Part shown: in pieces, positions 59,701-64,000 of the stretch | Layout of the letters: every line of letters starts with the position of its first letter | How positions within the stretch are numbered: position 1 is the first letter of the stretch | Assembly: GCA_003991915.1 (NCBI GenBank) | Contig: RQTK01000092.1 | Span: 40,479-104,478 of the forward strand | Source: Elysia chlorotica | Taxonomy: Eukaryota; Mollusca; Gastropoda; Plakobranchidae | Length of the DNA: 64,000 nt | Direction of reading: 5' to 3' | Translations under genes and position numbers: made by a program | The notes under the pieces: model-generated | Database searches by the model: none | Told to the model about the DNA's origin: nothing | What the model saw: the letters and a program-made list of their open reading frames with translations, nothing else

Positions 59701-62700
59701 GGAGGGAGATTGCAAGATATAGAAGAGTGGAAGCTGGCGCTCTGTGTATGGTAAGGTAGGAAAGAGAAAAGAGGAGAATTGATTTGGCATCATGTGCTAG
59801 AAAGAGTTGTGGGGCGAGAGAAGAGGAGGAAATGGATTGTCAGTGTCTTAGTCTGTAATTGTTTAGTCTATTGTGAATTTAAAGTTTTTGTCGGGTCCGA
59901 CTGCAGTGAACGTGACCACGTAGTTGTCTGATCACATTGTCCGGTCACATTGTCTGGTCATATTGTCTGGTCACATGGTCTGATCACATTGTCTGGTCAT
60001 ATTGTCCGGTCACATTGTCTGGTCATATTGTCTGGTCACATGGTCTGATCACATTGTCTGGTCACATTGTCCGGTCACATTGTCCGGTCACATTGTCTGG
60101 TCACATTGTCTGGTCACATGGTCTGATCACATTGTCTGGTCACATTGTCCGGTCACATTGTCTGGTCACATTGTCTGGTCACATTGTCTGGTCGCATTGT
60201 CTGGTCACATTGTTTGGTCACATGGTTTGGTCACACTAGAACTACTCACGGTTAGCTAGTGTTCGTTTAGTTACACCACGACTATCTTGTGTGACGCTAT
60301 AGTTTTTGTCCAGTCACAGGTTGTAATTTCCTAAGGTGACCTTGTGTTTGTAAAGTCACTCTATAAGTAATTTTGGTCACCTAGTGTTTTGTCTAGTCAA
60401 ACTATTCGCACTGGGGGTGAACTAGTATTTGTCCTGTCAAACTAGAATTACATAAGTTTATCTAGTGACTGTCTGGGTGACCTAGTGACTGTCTGGGTGA
60501 TCTAGTGTTTGTCTGTGTGACCTAGTGACTGTCTGGGGGACCTAGTGACTGTCTAGGAGACCTAGTGTTTGTCTCTTGGTAGTTAGTTGACCGAGGCACG
60601 TGGTGTTGCTATATATAGAAAGAAAATAAAATTAACGAGTGCATGGTTGTGTGCGTTAATACTAGCAAAAATTGAATATTGGAGATAAGACATGAACATT
60701 TAAATATGAATGCAGAGAGAATCCAGTCTAGGGTTAGTAAAATGCCGTGGTCACATTAACATTCCACAGAGCATTGACCGTAAAGCTTGATAAATAAACA
60801 TAGCGATATGAGACAATAATCAAAGTGTGTCGAACTCTGCTAGGTGCACATCTAGAATTGATGGTAGTGGAAAATATCTGGGTGTGGCTGCTGTTGCTTA
60901 AGAAAACCTAACATTAGCTTTCCGGAAAAAGGCTAGAATGTCTACCGATATTCAAGAAAAGTCTACAATTAATTTGTCTGCCAACACTGAACAAATCTGG
61001 ACTAATTTGTCTGCAAAGACTATAAAAAAAAAGAATACCTAGGGCCAACTTGTATGCCAACACTCAAAAATACATAGTACCAAATTGCCTGCCAATACTA
61101 AACCATACCTAGGACCAACTCGTCTACCAACACCGTAGGGCCAACTTTTATGCTAACAATCAAAAATAAAAAGGGCCAACTTGTCTGCCAACACTCAAAA
61201 TTACCTAGGACCAACTTGTCTACCAATAATCAAGAATATAAAAAAAAATAGCTTGTCTGTCATGCCTTCACTCAATATGATCAAGGAATGCAACTTTCCA
61301 TTTTGACAAAAGGGATAGAACTATAATTATTACGTGTCTTGTAAAACATGCACGCCAGAAGTTACTGCCCTTGTTGCTTCAGAAAAACTTGGAGGAGCCA
61401 CTAGGATGGGTTACATGTTTAAGGGGCAAGGTTGAAGGTAAAAGGTTAAAGGTGATCGCCTTGGATTGAAGATAGCAACACAAATGGTCGGTTGTTTCCT
61501 TGAACCCATCAGTTTTCCCGTCCAATCAGCCAAAGCGATCAAAATTGCACCTCAAATGACACTTTAGGGAGACCAAATCACATATGAAAAAGACACCTTG
61601 AGAAGTGATAATCTTGAAGAAAGTGACACTCTAAGGGACTTTAACCTCTAAAAATGACACAATAAGTGGGTTAACTTTACATGAAGTGACTCTCTGCGAG
61701 GATTAAACCTCATAGAGCGTAAGTGACAGTTGAACCTCATATAATCAAAGTGAGGGAATGTTAAACTTCTAGTTACAAAAGTGACATCCTAGGAGGGTTA
61801 GACCTTTAATAATAAAAGTGACACCCTAGGAGGGTTAAACCTATATGAAAGTGACCCTTCTAGGAGGGTTAAACCTCTAGTTATGAAAGTGACCCTTCTA
61901 GGAGGGTTAAACCTCTATTATGAAAGTGACACCCTAGGAGGGTTAAACCTCTAGTTATGAAAGTGACACCCTAGGAGGGTTAAACCTCTAGTTATGAAAG
62001 TGACCCTTCTAGGAGGGTTAAACCTCTAGTTATGAAAGTGACCCTTCTAGGAGGGTTAAACCTCTATATGAAAGTGACCCTTCTAGGAGGGTTAAACCTC
62101 TAGTTATGAAAGTGACACCCTAGGAGGGTTAAACCTCTAGTTATGAAAGTGACACCCTAGGAGGGTTAAACCTCTAATTATGAAAGTGACACTACTAAGA
62201 GGGTTAAACCTCTATAAACTTCTATGAAAGTGACACCCTAGGAGGGTTAAACCTCTAGTTATGAAAGTGACACCCCAGGAGGGTTAAACCTCTAGTTATG
62301 AAAGTGACACCCTAGGAGGTTTTAGCCTCTAATTATGAAAGTGACCCTTCTGGGAGGGTTAAACCTCTATGAAAGTGATCCTTCTAGGAAGGTTAAACCT
62401 CTAAGTATGAAAGTGACACCTTTAGTGGGTAAACCCTCAAATGAAAGTGACACCAGAGAGTGCGAAATAGTGAGAGGTTCTACGGGAAGGATTTTGCGTA
62501 TATGGTTTAGGATTGTTACGGTGATTGCTTCTCTTTTACACCTTTAATAAAACTCAATGTGAACATAGAACATTGCTCAACCGCCTAATTTCAATAAAGA
62601 AATAGAGTGACCTACTTTTGTAAAACGTCTCACTAAATCTATAGTCCCTGGTGACACCCTAAGAGGGTTAAACAAACCCTTGAAAGTTTCGGCCTGTGTC

Positions 62701-63850
62701 CACCGGCATCTACTGCCCTGTGCTATATTTATCTAAGGAGCAAGAAGACCATGGGTCAGTGCTATTTGACCAGTGTGCTTGACCACTTACGTCCAGTGAT
62801 GGGGTGGATGATGGTCGTGGGGTGAGCGGCGGGTGGCTGGGGGGATGCCTGCTTAGGCTTGGTCACTTTGGTGTTGGACTTTGCGAACTCCAGTCTCAAC
62901 GTCTGGGGCAGCTCTGGGTCGAACCTCACGCCCTGGTGGGGGTGGGGGTGTAAGGGGGTGGCATTAACAGGGGAGGGGGTAGAGAAACAGAGAATAGGGT
63001 TGATTATATTGTCTTTTTTATTTTAACCTGTAGAGAAACGGTTGATAATATTGTAGATAATATGTATTTTATCTGTTTCTCCATTTTCCTGTCACACTTT
63101 CTCTGAACATCACTCTCTTTGTCTCTCCCCCTCTCTATCTCTCTTGCTCTCTCTCTCTCTCTTCCTGTCACTCTCTCTTTCTGACCCTCTGCTCCTCCTT
63201 GTATGCTCGTGGAATAATTTATCTTGGTCAACTTCACTTTGGACCAACAGTTTTCTTAAAATGTTACTAGCCGAGAGCCCACCCTTTGCAGAACTCACCA
63301 ACTACAAGCCCCGCCCACTGCAAGCTCTTCCTACTACAGCCCCGCCCACGAGAAGTCCCATTTCGTGCCTCTCCCATTACAACCTCTTTCCCCACAAGTC
63401 CATCCAATATAAATGTGACCTTCCGCACACACACACACACATAATGTGAGCCCTACCCACTTCAAATCGTTCCCAAGACAATACAAGCTCCTCCCCCTTT
63501 AAGCCCCTCCCACTTGAAGCACTCTCTCTTTCTTTCCCTCTGCTCCTCCTTGTATAATCTTCAAATGATTTATCTTGGTCAATTTCACTTTGGACCAACA
63601 GTCTTTTCAAAATGTTCCTAGCCTATAGCCCCACCCTTTGTAGAACTCACCCACTACAAGCCCCTCCCACTGCAAGCCCTTCCTACTACAGCCCCGCCCA
63701 CGAGAAGTCCCATTTCGTGTCTCCCTCCCACTTGAAGCCCCCCCCCTCACACACACACACACTAGCACACAGCAAATCCCCCTCTGTGCAAGCCCCTCCC
63801 ATTGCAATCTTTTCCCCAATAAGTCCGTCCCATATAAGTTTGACCTTCCG

Positions 63851-63881
<31 letters not shown>

Positions 63882-64000
63882 AACCCCACCCACTTCAAAT
63901 CGTTCCCAACTCATTACAAGCTCCTCCCCCTTTAAGCCCCTCCCACTTCAAGCCACACCCACCTGCAGGTCTTGCTTTGCCGTCTCTGCTGCCATTCTGG
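46997..64000 (-). CDS. mec-8-like: MEC-8/RBPMS/couch potato family RNA-binding protein, partial
   Basis: Exons in transcript order: 64000-63963 (runs off the window), 62932-62791, 57530-57340, 54690-54679 (12 nt), 52315-52283 (33 nt), 50949-50842, 50055-49892, then 49266-49197 or 48062-47993, then 47107-46997. All phases agree, giving about 289 residues. The first two exons give the end of RRM1 ([20 protein letters not shown]), a hallmark of this family. A linker rich in Pro, Ala and His follows. RRM2 is complete, with RNP2 LFVANL, RNP1 GSPVAFVEF and ending [15 protein letters not shown]. Two RRMs resemble the C. elegans splicing regulator MEC-8; RBPMS and couch potato have one. The expected role is binding of pre-mRNA to control splicing or mRNA fate. 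The 3' end is not certain (see 43599-43691). Exon edges are duplicated into introns at three places. Confidence 0.88.
47112..47965. repeat. 11-bp minisatellite AGGTAAGATAG, first array
   Basis: About 75 units of AGGTAAGATAG and variants (AGGTAATGTAG, AGGTAAGGTAG), becoming irregular after 47680. In the transcript (minus) sense it reads CTTACCTCTAT repeats. It lies between alternative exon 48062-47993 and the 3' splice site of exon 47107-46997. Confidence 0.95.
47993..48062 (-). CDS. mec-8-like: RRM2 RNP1 exon, proximal alternative copy
   Basis: Encodes S(split)[23 protein letters not shown], the segment of RRM2 with the RNP1 RNA-contact motif. The acceptor is aactccag and the donor cag/gtaaaaatc. 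It is 70 nt long, so it must be joined directly between exons 50055-49892 and 47107-46997; including both copies would shift the frame. It differs from the distal copy at three third-codon positions only. Confidence 0.88.
48555..49135. repeat. 11-bp minisatellite, second array
   Basis: About 50 units of AGGTAAGATAG/AGGTAATATAG type, in the same orientation as the first array and in the same relative place: directly after the distal alternative exon in the transcript. Confidence 0.93.
49197..49266 (-). CDS. mec-8-like: RRM2 RNP1 exon, distal alternative copy
   Basis: Same 23 codons as 47993-48062. The only changes are GGG/GGC (Gly), CCG/CCT (Pro) and GAA/GAG (Glu), all synonymous. Acceptor and donor motifs are the same. 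It lies 625 nt after exon 50055-49892 and 1134 nt before the proximal copy. Confidence 0.88.
49740..49880. repeat. CAGACATTCAAACAAG repeats
   Basis: An ACAG run, then about eight 16-bp units of CAGACATTCAAACAAG, immediately next to the donor of exon 50055-49892. Confidence 0.9.
50058..50425. repeat. Degenerate GTGGGAGGAGC repeats with SINE tail
   Basis: Units of about 35-45 bp built on AAAAGTGGGAGGAGC. A SINE 3' fragment lies at 50085-50140 (GTTTAACGTCCAATAGCAGC, TAGGCTATATTGTGG). Confidence 0.65.
50426..50841. other. Intron between linker and RRM2 exons
   Basis: AT-rich. Nothing recognised. Confidence 0.5.
50950..51835. other. Intron sequence, nothing recognised
   Basis: AT-rich. A loosely repeated text (CTAGTCCACAAGAGCATG at 51570 and CTAGTCCACAAAAACATG at 51730) suggests an old duplication of about 160 bp. 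Confidence 0.5.
51840..52200. repeat. Degenerate repeat with AACTAGTGGACAGACAATG
   Basis: Units of about 60 or 120 bp share GGACAGTTCTATATTTTTAA and CTAGTGGACAGACAATG. Confidence 0.75.
52205..52300 (-). repeat. 33-nt exon end plus donor duplicated
   Basis: CCTGCAGAAG/gtcagtacaccca, the end of exon 52315-52283 with its donor, is repeated once with a period of about 45 bp (52213-52256 and 52257-52300). The extra copy again ends in a usable donor and is preceded by a pyrimidine tract plus CTGCAG. Confidence 0.85.
52316..53050. other. Intron sequence
   Basis: AT-rich. No exon recognised. Confidence 0.5.
53055..53545. repeat. 27-bp minisatellite, about 17 copies
   Basis: Unit TACTCGATACTCGAGCCATT then GGTGTTGGTGCGG. 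The embedded ATACTCGAGTAT-like palindrome makes both strands look open in several frames. Confidence 0.93.
53546..54678. other. Intron sequence with CA/GT run
   Basis: A GT dinucleotide run with poly-G at 53690-53730 and CAA-rich sequence at 54195-54325. No exon other than the micro-exon. Confidence 0.5.
54679..54690 (-). CDS. mec-8-like: Candidate 12-nt micro-exon (IPMR)
   Basis: On the minus strand gggacag precedes ATTCCGATGCGG, which is followed by gtcagt. The four codons keep the frame between exons 57530-57340 and 52315-52283. The sequence echoes the end of the previous exon (GTTCCGCTACGG/gttagt, VPLR), so it may be another exon-edge copy. Using the later donor (gtaatg) would give 43 nt and break the frame. 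Confidence 0.45.
54691..56954. other. Intron sequence
   Basis: AT-rich. A fragment at 55110-55165 (TTACGGCACGTCAGCACGGT, ACGGCTATGTTG) resembles the SINE tail and also a piece near 41280. GTACGTGCAAATAAAGACTT-type units (about 60-75 bp) recur at 56260-56880. Confidence 0.5.
56955..57086. mobile_element. MITE with long inverted arms
   Basis: The left end TAGGCGCTGTAAGGACAACA and the right end GTTGTACTTGCAGCCCTA are imperfect inverted repeats. Inner arms GTAGCAGCTTACGACTCG and CGAGGCGTAAGCTACTGC pair around an AT-rich centre. The total is about 132 bp with no coding capacity. Related pieces lie at 44040-44168 and 34430-34535. Confidence 0.6.
57115..57330. repeat. 8-bp minisatellite GTAGCACT, about 26 copies
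   Basis: A nearly perfect GTAGCACT array with occasional GTAGCGCT. In the transcript it starts about 10 nt after the donor of exon 57530-57340. Confidence 0.97.
57640..58160. repeat. TGGATAGTGATGG-type repeats
   Basis: 13-21-bp units of GGTGGATAGTGATAGT and variants, with a repeated CATGTGGAGTGATGGCAGAT segment at 57809 and 57851. Confidence 0.9.
58300..59090. repeat. ~34-bp minisatellite, about 22 copies
   Basis: Unit GGGGTTAGTTTAATTGGTAA then GATGTAGAAGGGGA, with small length changes in the A and G runs. Confidence 0.95.
59095..60240. repeat. Tandem duplication containing GTCTGGTCACATT arrays
   Basis: Two units (about 59130-59612 and 59613-60240) share GAAATGAAGTAGTGTAAATA, CATGTGCTAGAAAGAGTTGT and GTCCGACTGCAGTGAA. 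Each ends in an array of the 13-mer GTCTGGTCACATT (about 12 copies, then about 23 copies with CCGG and TGATC variants). Confidence 0.92.
60241..60600. repeat. Degenerate ACCTAGTGACTGTCTGGGTG repeats
   Basis: 22-bp units, clear at 60455-60580 and more diverged on the left. Confidence 0.8.
60601..61655. repeat. Intron with degenerate ACCAACTTGTCTGCCAACAC repeats
   Basis: Units of about 28-50 bp at 60940-61230. The rest is AT-rich without recognised features. Confidence 0.65.
61656..62465. repeat. ~37-bp minisatellite, about 20 copies
   Basis: Unit GAAAGTGACACCCTAGGAGG then GTTAAACCTCTAGTTAT. An outlying unit lies near 62650. Confidence 0.95.
62941..63165. other. Intron next to the RRM1 exon, CT-rich
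   Basis: A GGGGTG-rich patch and then CTCT runs (63117-63178). No exon. Confidence 0.6.
63165..63950. repeat. ~360-bp tandem duplication with CCCCTCCCACT words
   Basis: CCTCTGCTCCTCCTTGTAT and TTTGGACCAACAGT onward (63186-63510) recur from 63538 to 63930. Both contain many AGCCCCTCCCACTGCAAGC-type words and CA runs. The block abuts the donor of the RRM1 exon at 63963. Confidence 0.9.

Noticed and set aside
59455-60235. Long open frames with [11 protein letters not shown] repeats
   Set aside because: They are translations of a 13-bp satellite and are not maintained outside it.

Overview
This is a stretch of animal nuclear DNA: AT-rich, dense in microsatellites and minisatellites, with short coding exons separated by long introns bounded by GT-AG sites. 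The repeat load, a Merlin-type DNA transposon, a tRNA-derived SINE family and the gene content fit a lophotrochozoan invertebrate. A gastropod mollusc is my best guess, but the species cannot be read from the sequence.

Layout. Positions 1-1003 hold the decayed 3' part of a Merlin (ISXO2-like) transposase. Positions 1688-15215 (+) hold ten phase-consistent exons of a conserved-looking coiled-coil protein that I cannot name; its 5' exon(s) are not seen. Positions 15216-21318 are gene-poor and contain an 818-bp LTR-flanked miniature retroelement (19726-20543). Positions 21319-26656 (-), with a probable noncoding exon near 29309-29480, encode a predicted 578-residue protein with a basic N-terminal region and five C2H2 zinc fingers. 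Its second and third exons have been tandemly duplicated (26843-27602), and the extra copy is truncated. Positions 29500-46800 are mostly repeats and unrecognised AT-rich DNA, with a 5'-truncated LINE (34223-34409), MITE-like pieces and a nuclear-receptor-like half-site cluster. Positions 46997-64000 (-) hold nine exon positions of an RNA-binding protein of the MEC-8/RBPMS/couch potato family. They give the end of RRM1, a Pro/Ala/His-rich linker and a whole RRM2. The gene runs off the right edge, and its last exon is uncertain.

Two observations stand out. First, the 70-nt exon carrying the RNP1 strand of RRM2 is present twice (47993-48062 and 49197-49266). The copies differ by three synonymous changes and no amino-acid change. 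Because 70 is not a multiple of three, they can only be used one at a time. Each is followed in the transcript by a long array of an 11-nt unit whose RNA sense contains CUUACCU, the anti-5'-splice-site sequence found at the U1 snRNA 5' end. Second, in two unrelated genes the last few codons of an exon together with its splice donor have been tandemly copied into the following intron (1843-2150, 4420-5640, 46809-47037, 52205-52300), in one case to 13 copies.

The three genes are not an operon. The coiled-coil gene converges on the zinc-finger gene, which is followed on the same strand by the RNA-binding gene. Nothing here says they work together.
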